A stretch of DNA of 64,000 nt from the NCBI GenBank assembly GCA_011799875.1, contig CM022298.1, forward strand, positions 495,173,180 to 495,237,179, in the 5' to 3' direction. Below, piece after piece: positions 1 through 10,875 of this stretch. The position numbers and the translations under genes were made by a program. The notes under the pieces are model-generated. The model was given only the letters and a program-made list of their open reading frames with translations, searched no databases and was not told the DNA's origin. Every line of letters begins with the position of its first letter. Position 1 is the first letter of the stretch. Source of the stretch: Thinopyrum elongatum. Its lineage: Eukaryota; Streptophyta; Magnoliopsida; Poales; Poaceae.

Positions 1-1
1 A

Positions 2-768
2 TTAAACACTCTTAAGTTAGCTCATGAAACTACCTTAGAGGATCATCGAGAGCTTTTAAAGACTCATGAGAAGCTACGCTTTGAAAAGATCAATCTAGAG
101 CAAGAGCATGGGTTCTTAAAAGCAATCAATGATGATCTTCGTAAGAAAAGTTCTTCTTACATTGCCAAGCTTTACTCTTGTCTATTTACATGCCACAAGT
201 AAAATCTAGCAACAAGAGCAAGAAAGACTCTTCTTCTAGTAGTAACAATAATCATGTTAAATCCAATATTGTTGCTTCTAGTAGTTCTCTTGATTCCACT
301 AATGATTCTCTTAGCCAAGTTACACTTGAGCAAGAAAATAGCTTATTGAAGGGAATTATAGAGAAAGGTGTTTACAAGAGCCTTGCTGGAAGTACGCAAT
401 TTGAGGAAATTGTACGCAAGCAAGGAAGGCACCGGAAGAATCAAGGTGTTGGTTTTGAACGCAAATTCAATGCCAATGGAGTTGAGTGGGAAGAAGATCA
501 ATACCCCAAGACGAAGTCTGTTCCTCAACAAGAGAAGTATGACCCCACTTCTTTCAAGGGAACACAAGCTCAAGATGATCTTCCACCACAAGACCACAAG
601 CTAAAAGGCAAGGACAAGCTTCAAGAGGAGATTGATTCATTTGAAGAAGCTCCTAAGGCCTTGGTCAAGTGGGTTCCCAAGACTACATCAAGTTCTACTT
701 CATCAAGTACGACTACAACTCCAAGGATTCCCATCAAGATGATGTGGATCCCAAAGAAGAAGAACTAG
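2..768 (+). pseudogene. gag C-terminal region, frameshifted
   Basis: This is the 3' end of a Copia-type gag; its zinc knuckle would lie upstream, outside the window. Frame 2 encodes a coiled-coil-like stretch (leader to about 168) matching the end of the gag at 62470-63951. After a 1-bp deletion near 169-171, judged against the inverted copy, the frame starting at 178 encodes the rest: the MPQVKSSNKSKKD segment, a Ser/Asn run, and a basic tail ending IPKKKN. The two copies are nearly identical from residue 4 of this segment onward. The tail is Ser/Lys-rich with no enzymatic motif. An internal TTG start at 178 is not believable because the homologous frame runs straight through. Confidence 0.8.
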
Positions 769-1599
769 AGAGTTCTTGAGGGTGACTCCACCAACATACT
801 TCACTCATATTCTTTTTGGCAAGGACAAGTGCAATCAACTTCCATATCTTGCACTAGTTCAAGGAGTTACAAACCCTCTTGTTGGTAAGACAAGGGACAA
901 GGTAACCTAATGCTTTCATGGACAACATCATATGTGTATTTCACTCTTTGTCTATGGATATCCTTGTGTGTTCCTTGTGGGACTAACCCATGTAGGTATT
1001 GAAAGTGCAACTCACTCCAATGGATTGCTCCAAATTATCTACATCAATATTGAGCATCCACATCTTCAACATCTACATGAAGTCATCATCGACAAAACCC
1101 AAAGTTAGTTCATCCCTCTTAGGGGGGATATCACATCTAGGGGGAGCTTTACTTTAAAAATTGAGCAAAGCAACTCTAATGGTGTGAACACAACAATGCT
1201 TTATGTAAAAGTGGTAACCCCACTTGTGCTTAAACGATGAGTATGACCTATGATCAAATGTTCTCATTTGACTCCTAAGTCAATATACTCATATATAGAT
1301 GACCTAGTCATCGCCAATTGATTGATAGATGCTAGAGTGTTTGTGCATGCTTTGACACATATTTCGTTTGCTATCTTATTGTGTGAGCATGTTGGATGCA
1401 TAATTTTTCTCCATTCGAGGACCTTCATTTGTTGTTTTGATTGATTGGATTTTCTTCTTTCTGCCAAATGGATGGACAAGAATGCCTAAGTACTCCCTCT
1501 AGCTATCTATGCTTTTCTCGTCTCAAACTCTATTCATGCTACATCACAAAGTTTGATCAAGTCATATTCGGACCCTCTGAGTGAGGAGCACTCAGAGCC
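769..1599 (+). other. Post-gag non-coding region with purine tracts, no pol
   Basis: No credible gene. A stretch near 999 (TTGAAAGTGCAACTCACTCC) resembles the start of the element's own LTR at 5130. Two purine tracts (about 1121-1127 and 1139-1146) resemble the real polypurine tract at 5117-5129. The inverted copy holds the equivalent sequence at about 37691-38470. A normal Copia element would carry pol here. Confidence 0.6.
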
Positions 1600-2480
1600 A
1601 CCGATTCATCATAGACTTAACTTCCAAAACTTCTTAGTGCATTTCGGTCTGATCGATCCATGCCATTCGGTCACACCGAGTTCATTAAGTTGATCTAAGT
1701 TTTAGTCTCGGTGCAACCAATTTGAACCTTTCGGTGAGTTGCAGCAACCGCTTGCGATTCTGCATCTCGGTGCCACCGAGTAGTTCCACTCGGTCACACC
1801 GACAGTGACTGGACATATATACCCACGGGCTGAAAATTTGGAAATTCCCCAAATGCTTCGCCCGCGCCTGTCCAGCTCTGTCGACTCAAGGTCTCCGGAT
1901 CGTCTCCTCATCATCAGCGTCCTCCTGCCGCTGGTTTTCGCCGCCGTCAACGGGAATCTTCACCGCCATTGTCGCCATAGCGAGTTCATCGCCAAGTTAG
2001 GGTATGAACTCGTCCCTTTGTGCCTTCCCCACTCCGATTCCGAGCACAAAGATCAATGCCTATATTCTTTCCACGTTTTGAGACTACTCTATCCACTGGA
2101 AACTCCGTTAGATTAGATTTGATGCAAAAATTTCGGTTTAGGTTTCTGCCGAACTCATCTCGGACCGACCGATATTAGGATTTCAGTCTCACCGATTTGG
2201 CTTAGGCCATAGCACAAGTATTTTTAGGTCTGACCGAACATACCAATCGGTGTGACCGAGTTCATTTCTCTGTGAAACCCTAGCATCTCAGAGTCACCGA
2301 ACTGTGTCTCGGTCTGACCGATTTCACATGTTTAGACTCTAAAGCTGCTTCGGTGTCACCGAATTTGTAATATCAGTAGCTCCAAAATGCTTTCTGTAGA
2401 AAACTAAAACTAAGTTTTTGAATCATTTGTTTTACAAAATGGCTGTACTTTGTGATGCTTATCCACTCTATCTCAACCTA
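1600..2480 (+). promoter_or_regulatory. Leader of second ORF: palindromic TCGGT/ACCGA cluster and TATA-like box
   Basis: About ten copies of an imperfect palindrome TCGGTNNNACCGA lie between about 1645 and 2360, for example TCGGTCACACCGAG and TCGGTGCCACCGAG. Between them is CATATATACCC (about 1814-1824), resembling GCTATATATACCCC in the LTR at 5981. A GC-rich segment with UTR-like sequence follows. The inverted copy has the same palindromes and a TATATA (36960-37690). I infer that this zone could be a separate promoter for the second ORF; the sequence alone does not show transcription. Confidence 0.45.
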
Positions 2481-2503
2481 TCTATTCATAGGGTCAGCTT
2501 TCA

Positions 2504-4598
2504 GTGTCAGAGATGTCAGACAATAGTGACAGCCAGAACAGATCAGAGGAGCAGGCAAATCTCAGTGAGGGCACTAGTCCCTCCAACAGTAGCTATGATG
2601 AGGGTAGCAGAAGCACCCCAAGCAACTTGCCTAAGGCTGCAACTAGGCAAAGGAAGAAGAGAACCTCAGTTTCTGAAGATGAAGACTTTGTGGTTGATGA
2701 GGAGGTCACCTCAAAGAAGAAAGTAGTCAAGAAGGAGTATGCTGCTGCTACTGCCATCAAGCCTGTCATGAAGAAGAAAGTTCCTGCCAAGAGAGTGCCC
2801 ATGTCCAAAGCCAGAGCCTCAACTCAGGAAACCATGGAGTTCACTGCTGAACCAAGAGAAGAAGAGGCTGCTGGAAGCAAGAAGAGGAAAGAAAGGGTCA
2901 AGAAGACCATGGCCAGAGTGATTGGCAGATCATCAGTGATGAGAGATCCAGATGAAGATGATGAAGAAGAAGATGTTGCACCAGCTCAGAAATCTCAGAA
3001 ATTGATGGGAGATGCTATTAAGTCTGGGGCTGCTCCATCCAAGCCCAAGACAGCTCCCAAGCAATCTTCACAAGCTCAAGCACCAAATCCAACAGCACCC
3101 AAGAGAAGCACAAGAAATATCTCAGCTGTAGAGAAGAACAAGGCCCCAATGCCTGAAGCTCAAGAAGATGAGGAGCAGCAAGTGCTCAGGAAGCTAAAAC
3201 CAAAAATTCCAGACCATGATGACACTCATCCAATAGCAGAAAACATGAAGTTGAGAAAAGATGCAGGTCTCATACTATGGAGGCAGACAGACCCCTATGC
3301 TACAAGGAGAAGGACTGCTGTGGATTACAGGTTCCACACCAAGGAGCAGCAGGACTTCTATGAGACAGTTCTTTTGGACAAGAAGCCCATAGTAAGTGAC
3401 ATGAGATGGGTCGACTGGAAGTTCATTGATGACAATGAAGATTACTTCCCTGGAGTTCATGAGAGCTTCAGGATGAATGGAGTTGACACTTTTGTTGGTC
3501 AAAAATTGACAAAATGGAATGATGAGATGGTGATGCAATTTTATTCCACTGCAAATTTTTACCCAGATGGCAAGATAGTCTGGATGACTGAGGGTACTAG
3601 GTACCAATCTTCAATTGCTGAGTGGGCCAAGCTGATCAATGCCCCTGAAGAAAGTGAGGATGACACAGATGTCTATGCCAAGCCCAGGAAAGATCATAAA
3701 TCCATGACACACATGTACAAGGAAATTCCAGATGCTGCATTGGGGACTCACAAGTTTGGGTGCATTTACTATCTGCTGTCAGGCCTGCCTACAATCAACA
3801 CTATACCGAGGCATACTTTGTTGCCCAAATCAGGAGATGACAGGATGATTAGAGGTCACTCAATCAACTTGTTACATATGTTTGATGTGCCAGAGAAGTA
3901 CAAGGGGATGACCTTGATTGTTAAAACAGTTAGGAGGACTGCAGCAGATCAAAAGAGGTCATTTGGATATGCCCCCACACATTCAGTTGCTCATCAACTC
4001 CAAGATGGGCACAAGCACATATCTGCTAGACAGAGAGCACCTTCCCCTGAGGCCAGACTTTGAGGACAATGTAGTTGTCATGGATGCATCACATCCTACA
4101 TCTGTGGAGGCTCAGGAGAAGAGAGAAAAATCAAAGGCAGCAAATACTTCCAAGGTTCCAGATGTCTCAGCTGTAAATCTCAAGACCAAGCAGGATCAGC
4201 TCAGCTATCTGCTTGAGGCCACTATGAGAATTGAGAAAGGACTAGCTACCCTGACTCAAAATCAAGAAAGTCTTGAGCGAATCATTGAAACAAAATTTTA
4301 TGATCTAGACTTGAAGGTCATAGAGATTCAGACCACAGTTGAGCAACTTCAAGAAGAAGCAGAGGACAGGAGAGGAAGAGCTACCACAGAGGCATTTCAG
4401 AGAGTGCCTAGAGCCAACAGGTCTGTAGCTGTGCCTGTCAGTGACACAAGAGCCACCACTTCAGCACCTGCAGCCACTGCCCCAGTTGCCCCACCAGTTG
4501 CAACTCCTTCAGTTCCTCAGTCATCATCGGAAGCTTTTGCAGATGTTGTTCTCTCCATGCCATCTTCGCACACCGGAGCTCCCGGAGATCATGCTTAG
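2504..4598 (+). pseudogene. Second ORF (env-position / plant transposon-protein-like), one frameshift
   Basis: The frame opens at MSEMSDNSDSQNRSEEQ and runs to 4063. A 1-bp insertion near 3972-3980 moves the rest into the frame ending at 4598; the inverted copy reads through that point without a shift. Residues 1-210 are Lys/Ser/Ala-rich and disordered. Residues about 230-490 form a globular part with RWVDWKFIDDNEDYF, KLTKWNDEMVMQFYS and YPDGKIVWMTEGTRYQ, like the 'putative plant transposon protein' ORFs of grass retroelements (recall, not searched). The C-terminal part has a predicted coiled coil with heptads (TKQDQLSYLLEA onward) and a Pro/Ala/Ser tail. No transmembrane segment or enzyme motif is visible. 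Its place before the 3' LTR matches the env-like ORF of SIRE/Maximus elements. Confidence 0.7.
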
Positions 4599-5116
4599 AG
4601 TGCCGCATAGCACTATGCATTTTCAAGCTTTTTCGTAACTTGTTGCCAAAGGGGGAGAAAGTGTATAGATCATAGGCTTCGAGAGAGAGAGTGTTTTGCT
4701 TTTATTTGCCTCTCTTGCTACTTGTTATTTGCTCGTTTGTTTGCTACACTATTTATGCTTGTGTGTGAGATAAGAGTATCTCAAACTCTTATGATCATGT
4801 GATTGATCATATTATGCTTTAATGTGTGCTTGAATGATGATATCTTATTACTAGTGTATGATCAATCGTGTTTGCCTTGGTGATGAGTGCATGCTATTTA
4901 TATTCTATCATTTTGAGTGCTCCACCAAGATGTATGTGACATGGAAGAGTAACCCATGATCCTACTCGATTGTGCATTTGCATTCAAAAGCAAATTTTAA
5001 ATAATGCACAAATTTAGGGGGAGCTCTTGCTTATCACATACTTCTCAAAGCGACGATATATTTCATTCATATTATCATTTGTCGAAGCTTTGATCTATAT
5101 GTTGTCATCAATTACC
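4599..5116 (+). other. 3' untranslated region with repeated purine tracts
   Basis: No ORF of note. Purine tracts AAAGGGGGAGAAA (4648-4660) and AGGGGGAG (5016-5023) precede the terminal one. A short GAGA tract is at about 4681-4690. The inverted copy has the equivalent sequence at 34182-34721. Confidence 0.6.
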
Positions 5117-5129
5117 AAAAAGGGGGAGA
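5117..5129 (+). promoter_or_regulatory. Polypurine tract next to 3' LTR
   Basis: AAAAAGGGGGAGA lies directly before the LTR start (TGAAAG at 5131). It is the expected plus-strand primer; similar upstream tracts fit the multiple-PPT habit of SIRE-type elements. Confidence 0.8.
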
Positions 5130-5130
5130 T

Positions 5131-6789
5131 TGAAAGTGCAACTAATCCCTGGGTGGTTTTGGTAATTCATAACAACATATAGCTCATTGAACTAATATCC
5201 ATTCAAGTTAAATATTTCAGGTAGTTCAATGATTGGCATGGCACATGGACTAGAGATGTGGACCCCTCAAAATGCTAAGGACAAATATTGGCAAAAGCTC
5301 AAGACTCTTCATTTCTATTTTAGTGATCCAAGATCACATTGAGTCCATAGGAAAAGCCAATACTATTAAAAGGGGATGAGGTGTTGCTTAATGGTCTACT
5401 TGCTCAAAATGCTTAGTGATATGCTCCAAAGCCCTCAACCACTTTCTCAATTCCATATATGTCCTAAACCTAAAGTCAAACTTGGCCCCACCGATTTGAT
5501 TTATCCGGCGCCACCGAGTTCTTTTGATATAGCCATAGCCAAAAACCCTAATCAGTTCGGTCTCACTGATAGGGATCTCGGTCTCACCGAGATGGGATTG
5601 CAAACTCTCTGTTTCCCTTCGTAACATTTTGGTCTCACCGAAATGAGTGATCGGTCCCACCGAGTTTGCAATGCAAACTCTCTGTTTACCTTTCGTAACA
5701 TTTCGGTATAACCGAAAGGAGCGATCGGTCCCACCGAGTTTGCCTGACCAACTCTCTGTTTGCTCATTGCTGAAATTGGTCTCACCGAGTTCATGCAATC
5801 GGTCACACCGAGATGAGGTTTTGCCCTAACCCTAGCGCATCGGTCCCACCGAGTTGATCATGTCGGTCCCACCGAAAATCCTAATGTTCACATTTTGAAT
5901 TGAATCGGTCTCACCGAGTTCTTCTATTCGGTTTGACCGAGTTGAGTCAAATGTGTGTAACGGTTAGATTTTGTGTGGAGGCTATATATACCCCTCCACC
6001 CCCTTCTCTATTCAAGAGAGAGCCATCAGAATGTGCCTACACTTCCACTACTCATTTTCTGAGAGAGAACCACCTACTCATGTGTTGAGACCAAGACATT
6101 CCAATCCAATCACAAGAATCTTGATCTCTAGCCTTCCCCAAGTTGCTTTCCACTCAAATCATATTTCCACCATATCCAAATCTGTGAGAGAGAGTTGAGT
6201 GTTGGGGAGGCTATCATTTGAAGCACAAGAGCAAGGAGTTCATCATCAACACACCATTTATTACCTTCTAGAGAGTGGTGTCTCCTAGATTGGTTAGGTG
6301 TCACTTGGGAGCCTCCGACAAGATTGTGGAGTTGAACCAAGGAGTTTGTAAGGGCAAGGAGATCGCCTACTTTGTGAAGATCTACCCGAGTGAGGCAAGT
6401 CCTTCGTGGGCAATGGCCATGGTGGGATAGACAAGGTTGCTTCTTCGTGGACCCTTCGTGGGCGGAGCCCTTCGTGGACTCGCGCAACCGTTACTGTTCG
6501 TGGTTGAAGTCTCCATCAACGTGGACGTACGATAGCACCACCTATCGGAACCACGCCAAAAATCTTCGTGTCTACATTGCGTTTGCCTTCTCCAAACCCT
6601 TTCTTTTACCTTCATATGCAATGTTTTACTTTCTGCTGCTACACTCTTAGAATTGCATGTGTAGGTTGATTGCTTGACTTGTGCTAAGTTGCTAAAATCT
6701 GCCAAGACTTAAAATTGGGAAAAGGCTAGATTTTTATTTGGTCAAGTAGTCTAATCACCCCCCCCTCTAGACCTACTTTTGATCCTACA
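5131..6789 (+). repeat. 3' LTR, complete (1659 bp)
   Basis: The LTR starts TGAAAGTGCAACTAATCCC and ends GACCTACTTTTGATCCTACA, so it has TG...CA termini. About a dozen TCGGTNNNACCGA palindromes lie at 5550-5945, directly upstream of a TATA box at 5983-5990 (GCTATATATACCCC). A C/T-rich run precedes the 3' end. The LTR of the inverted copy matches the first part only (34181 down to about 33536). The 5' LTR is outside the window, so the TSD cannot be checked. Confidence 0.8.
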
Positions 6790-7167
6790 GAAACATGTAG
6801 AAAATATGATCTGAATGCTATAAAATTTCATGATGTGATGATACGCACACGCTTTTTAGAATGGAGTTGACATATTTTTTCTGGACTGGAGTGGACTAGT
6901 TCGTTGGCCACTTGAATCTGCTTATTATCAGTAGGAGTTGGGTTTCTCTGTGCTGGAGCAGTATCTATGAACACTGGAGTTGGTTTACTATCTCCTGGCG
7001 TTTGGATCTTTTGCAAAGACCTTCTTTGTAACCCTTAAGATTCTAACATAGTCGTCTTCCCCTTGCATGCCTTATATAGAAGAATGGTGCTTAAGTTATA
7101 AAACATGCTACGACAGAGAGATGGAATAGGTACTGAAGAATAGAAAGGCATGACATATTGACATGTA

Positions 7168-7268
7168 TTCCCTCCATCCAGAAATAAATGGATGTGTCTA
7201 GGCGTATTTCAGTTCTAGATACATCCATTTTTATCTATTTCGGCGACATGTAATCCGGACAGAGGGAG
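7168..7268. mobile_element. Stowaway MITE (Tc1/Mariner type), 101 bp
   Basis: Ends are TTCCCTCCATCC and GGACAGAGGGAG, imperfect inverted repeats matching the Stowaway CTCCCTCCGT consensus. TA dinucleotides flank both sides (7166-7167 and 7269-7270). The centre contains the complementary arms AATGGATGTGTCTAG and CTAGATACATCCATT, so it can fold into a hairpin. Confidence 0.85.
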
Positions 7269-7930
7269 TATGATGTAAGAGCTAGGGATACGACAGGACA
7301 ACAGAGTATAAAAACACTAGTTGATGTAAAATTGTATGATAGCGGAATACATACAGAAAAACACTAAGGCAACATATGCATGTATGATTGGGAAACTAAG
7401 ATGGCATTGCAACAGACCACTAGAACAACACTTCAATGTAAAAAAACATGGTATGGTAGACAGATGGAGTACATACTGATGAATAACAATGCATAAGATA
7501 TTCAGAAGCATGATGTCCAAACTAAGCAGATGACATTGCGACAGAGTAGAATGATAGTACTTGAATTTGAAAACATGTTATCATGAATGGAATAGGTACT
7601 GAAAAACAGGAAGGCATGACATATTTACATGCATGATCAGCAGGCTAAGCACATGGCATTGCAACAGAGTAGATGCACTCCAGGACATTATATGCATGTT
7701 GTACCCATATCACGGGCCAAGTTAGAGCAAGGACCTTGTGGGGTGAATAGGATTCATCATCTTTCTGCAAGTCTTCTGAAGAACTGCCTTTACATGTTCC
7801 ATCATATTGGGTATCATTGACGTCAAGTTTGTTGGCCGTTACATTGCTCCGCGAGATTCTTGTGGATATATCAGTGTGTGCAATTATATCTGACATGCAT
7901 GGAAGACAACTAGTAGTTAGATTTATGTAA

Positions 7931-7933
7931 TGA
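7931..7933. repeat. Target site duplication of the CACTA element, left (TGA)
   Basis: TGA directly before CACTGG at 7934; the same TGA follows TAGTG at 32211-32213. Three-base duplications are the rule for CACTA transposons. Confidence 0.75.
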
Positions 7934-7979
7934 CACTGGTACAACGAGGTGCTATACAAATGGTTTTTAACCCCTTTCC

Positions 7980-8600
7980 GCGACGGCATTTGGAACCGTC
8001 GCCAAGTGAGTGACTGCGATAGGGGGGTCCTTCCCACACGACCCAGAAACCGTCAGGGATAGGGAGCCACCTAGATGCTGCATCCTTGCAACTCGTTTGT
8101 GCTCGCATTGCCATCGCAGTCGGTATTCTGTGGTGCTACGTTTACGATGCGTGGCCCATCACAAACGCTTCATGATTATAGAACGTGTATGATAAGCAGA
8201 CAATCACACACATTCGCTTTTCCCAAACCGTATGCGATAACTAATTAAGAAGATTAGCTAATCATCATACGAGTGTCGGACAGGATTACGAAACATCGGA
8301 CCGTCGTAACATCGTCGTACATGACAACTATCGCACACGCTATTCTGTGGTGCAATATTTACGATGCATACCACATCAGAAACAGTTCATGGTTGCGAAT
8401 CGTGTACGATAAGGCAACTATCACAAATGTTTAGTTTGCCCATGCTGTTTTTGATATTGTCTGACATCGCACACGCTTTGCAAACGGCAACTGTGTGCAT
8501 GCTTGCACACGTTTCCTCTCTGTTAACCGTGTCAGATTATGCTGTACATCGCAAACGTTTGTGTTTTACCAACCGTGTGTGCCGTAACGACCTGGAGAGC
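7980..8600. repeat. Left subterminal repeat region of the CACTA element
   Basis: Short motifs such as ATCGCACACGCT, CATCACAAACG and CGTGTACGATAAG recur in both orientations. A longer unit beginning TATTCTGTGGTGC and running through TTTACGATGC occurs at about 8124 and 8341, some 217 bp apart. Such subterminal arrays are transposase-binding sites in known CACTA elements; that role is inferred here. Confidence 0.7.
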
Positions 8601-8791
8601 GTAATTTCACTGTAATTTAATTGTTGCTATTTCAAATTGTACCGTATTTGAATTTGAATGTATGCTATAGCTTTATTCATATCCATCAGGTTCAAACAAC
8701 CAATGCAATATTCGATTCATAGGTACATATGTTCAAGAATTTCATAAGAACCAAATAAAGAATGATGAACCACAGTTGTATACTTGTACTA

Positions 8792-9411
8792 TTAAAGACG
8801 GTAAAGAAAGAGGCGAAATACATTCTGGTTGCTGAACAAGGTGAAGCGGAATGCCCATATTGTGCCCTCCTCCATGCAGAAGGCACGCACGACTCTAGTC
8901 CAACCCCTTGTGATGGCCGACCGTCCATCCTTCATGGTCTTCATGAAAACATCTAGATAATCATCGTGTTCTGGTAGAAATACTTTAACCTTTGCATGCC
9001 CACCAATCATGTAGTTTGAGAGGTAATCTTGAGTAAACTACTTTGGGAACCACTGCAAAGGGAAAAGATTCAGACATTGTCATCTAACACAACTCATTAT
9101 GGGCAGTAGAAAGAAGGCAGCAGAGTTCTCACTTACCATCCTGCAGTTCGCTGTTGTCTTGGATAAAGTGTAAAAAATTGTTTAATTGCCATCTTTTGAC
9201 CCATTTTACTAACAATCTTTATCAACTTCCTCACTTGATGATGGTTCATCGATATCTCATTGCCGCATACGCAGAAACGGTCAAAGCGCGGATCTTTACC
9301 AATGACATATGTACCTAAAAGCACCAAGTTAATATTAGAAGCTAAACAGCAATTGCATAATGATGTAGTACAACACTCTTTATAATATCTTATAACATCC
9401 AATATACTCAC
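8792..9411 (-). pseudogene. B3-domain-like protein fragment, broken
   Basis: Reading leftward, an exon (about 9345-9137) encodes DPRFDRFCVCGNEISMNHHQ. A shift in a T-run near 9178 is needed to read FYTLSKTTANCRM up to a donor-like GGTAAGTG. The next exon (about 9070-8792) reads QWFPK, an in-frame TAG, FTQDYLSNYMIGGHAKVKV, and ends with ITRGWTRVVRAFCMEEGTIW and AFRFTLF. The GW...F...GT...F pattern is typical of the C-terminal half of plant B3 DNA-binding domains. The stop and frameshift argue against a functional product. It lies in the left arm of the CACTA element and reads toward its left end. The B3 assignment is by motif only. Confidence 0.5.
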
Positions 9412-9491
9412 ATATTAGATGAATTAACATATTATATTATGGGCCGGAAGGAGTTTATTGCATTTTTACAAATTATCGGCTGATTAACTGC

Positions 9492-9766
9492 TGCTGTATC
9501 CATGGGTTAGAGTTAGTTTGAGCTAGTTCAGGCTCAAATAGCCCTAAACTATATCCTAACATGAGGGCTAGTTTGAGCTAGTTGCATCTAACCCACCCAA
9601 AAAAACTATCCCACCCAAGAGGTGCTAATTGGAGCTAGTTCTCCTAGTGCATTTATTGTCAATCTAACCCTGTCATCCAAACACCTCTTTGGATGGAGTT
9701 AGTTCAGGGTTAGTCATGAGCTAGAAACTAACTCTAACCTCTAGCTAAGTTGAGTATCCAAACAGG
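9492..9766. mobile_element. MITE-like inverted-repeat element
   Basis: GGTTAGAGTTAGTTT near 9504 is matched in inverse orientation by AACTAACTCTAACC at about 9727-9740. The right edge reads ATCCAAACAGGG, a common MITE terminus in cereals. The whole stretch is built from GAGCTAGTT and its complement and can fold on itself. Superfamily and exact ends are uncertain. Confidence 0.5.
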
Positions 9767-9808
9767 GTTGTGTTGTTGTTGTTGTTGTTGTTGTTGTTGC
9801 TGCTGCTC
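9767..9808 (+). repeat. (TTG)n / (TGC)n microsatellite
   Basis: About ten GTT/TTG units followed by three to four TGC units, directly at the edge of the MITE-like hairpin. Confidence 0.9.
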
Positions 9809-10129
9809 TTCTACGTATATCTAGAAATCATCAGAACATTAAGGTAATGCTCTTCCTTGTTGCTATGTAGCCTAGGATTGCATATTTAGACATTAAGTAC
9901 AGTGCATGTTGCTATGTAGCCTCAGATATATTACATATGGCCCTAGTTAATCTAATGATAAATGGGTTACAGATATATTCAGTTAAAAGTATGATTCACT
10001 GATTAGTCCCTTATCAGCCCCCGGCCTATATGGTACCAGCTACCGATATCCTGAACAGTGAGTATATATAAGCCATGAGATGAAACTAACCTCGATGGAA
10101 AATAGCAGTCGTTCCCAAAATTGTCCTGT

Positions 10130-10795
10130 GTAGGTACATCGAGAGGCATGTTAAGCACAACAGGCTAAACATCAACCAAATATATCCATGGCAGACAAAA
10201 TAATCTCCAAAAGATAGCTTCAGTGTGCAGGTTTAAGCACGCTAGTAAAGCAAAACAAGTGGAAAGGTGTGTTAACTGCAACAGGTCTAACATTTAACAA
10301 CAAGCAAACATAGTCATTCAAACTGGTATTGTGCCGGTCTAAGTACACTGGTTATTGTTAAATAAAAATGGAAAGGCGTGTTAACTACAAGATGCAGCAA
10401 CCAAATGTAGTCATTCATAGTGGTATTGTTGAAACTGGTATTGATGAAATTGAACTGCACAGTTCATACTTGCACATATAGAACATCACGTTGTGAATAA
10501 CTGGAATAAACAAGGCATACTATGAACAACCAAAGATAGCATTTGAAACTGGACATATGCTAACTACAAACAACCGAACAATCAAAAAACTTTAAAAGAG
10601 GCATATGCTAGCTATAACAGGCTTAACAGCAAGCAAATATATGCATTCCTATCGGTATGTTTAAAACTGGATTGATGAAATGTACTGCACAGTGAATAAT
10701 TGCACATATAGAGCATCACATTGTGAATAACTGAAATAAACAAGGCATACTGCAAACAACCAAATATAGCAATTAAAACTGGACATATTCTCACT
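10130..10795. repeat. Degenerate tandem repeat, period about 230 bp
   Basis: Two long units align well: about 10439-10560 and 10671-10792, both running from ATTGATGAAAT through GCACATATAGA, CATCAC, TTGTGAATAACTG and AACAAGGCATACT to ACTGGACATAT. Shorter copies of GTTAACTNCAACAGG and AGCAAGCAAA units precede them from about 10130. No coding sense. Confidence 0.7.
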
Positions 10796-10875
10796 ACACT
10801 ACAAAAGGGACTCGACAAAACAAATCATGGGTTCCCCACTGTGAAGTGGCACGGCAAAACAAATCATGGGTTTCC

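Larger units (their letters stand above)
1..6789 (+). mobile_element. 3' part of a non-autonomous Copia-type (Maximus/SIRE-like) LTR retrotransposon
   Basis: The 5' part lies outside the window. In order I see the C-terminal part of gag, a leader zone with many TCGGTNNNACCGA palindromes, a long second ORF, several AGGGGGAG purine tracts and a complete LTR starting TGAAAGTGCAAC and ending GATCCTACA. No protease, integrase, reverse transcriptase or RNase H lies between gag and the LTR. Multiple polypurine tracts and an extra ORF after gag-pol are known traits of the SIRE/Maximus Copia lineage, and the gag seen in full at 61843-64000 is of the UBN2/CCHC Copia type. An inverted copy with the same order occupies 33536-64000, so lack of pol looks like a family trait. 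The lineage name is inference. Confidence 0.75.
6790..7933. other. Unclassified flank between the Copia-like element and the CACTA element
   Basis: No gene recognised. A degenerate unit around GGAATAGGTACTGAA and GGCATGACATATT recurs at about 7120-7165, 7465-7500 and 7580-7635. A Stowaway MITE sits at 7168-7268. A 62-aa minus-strand ORF at 6828-7016 has no recognisable motif. Confidence 0.5.

Noticed and set aside
178..768. Independent small gene starting at TTG 178
   Set aside because: The inverted copy shows this is the C-terminal part of gag, separated only by a 1-bp deletion.
1264..1479. Minus-strand ORF with YxDD-like SIYEYIDLG, and its counterpart at 37878-38099 with YSYIDDLVIAN
   Set aside because: No other RT motif surrounds it, the ORF is under 75 codons and in opposite orientation to the element; chance similarity.
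4441..4638. Plus-strand ORF (65 aa) rich in Gln/Leu/Pro
   Set aside because: Alternative frame of the second ORF's Pro/Ala-rich tail.
5490..5950. TCGGT...ACCGA repeats resembling a CRISPR array
   Set aside because: Spacing is irregular, repeats are only about 13 bp with variable centres, there are no unique equal-length spacers, and the context is a plant LTR.
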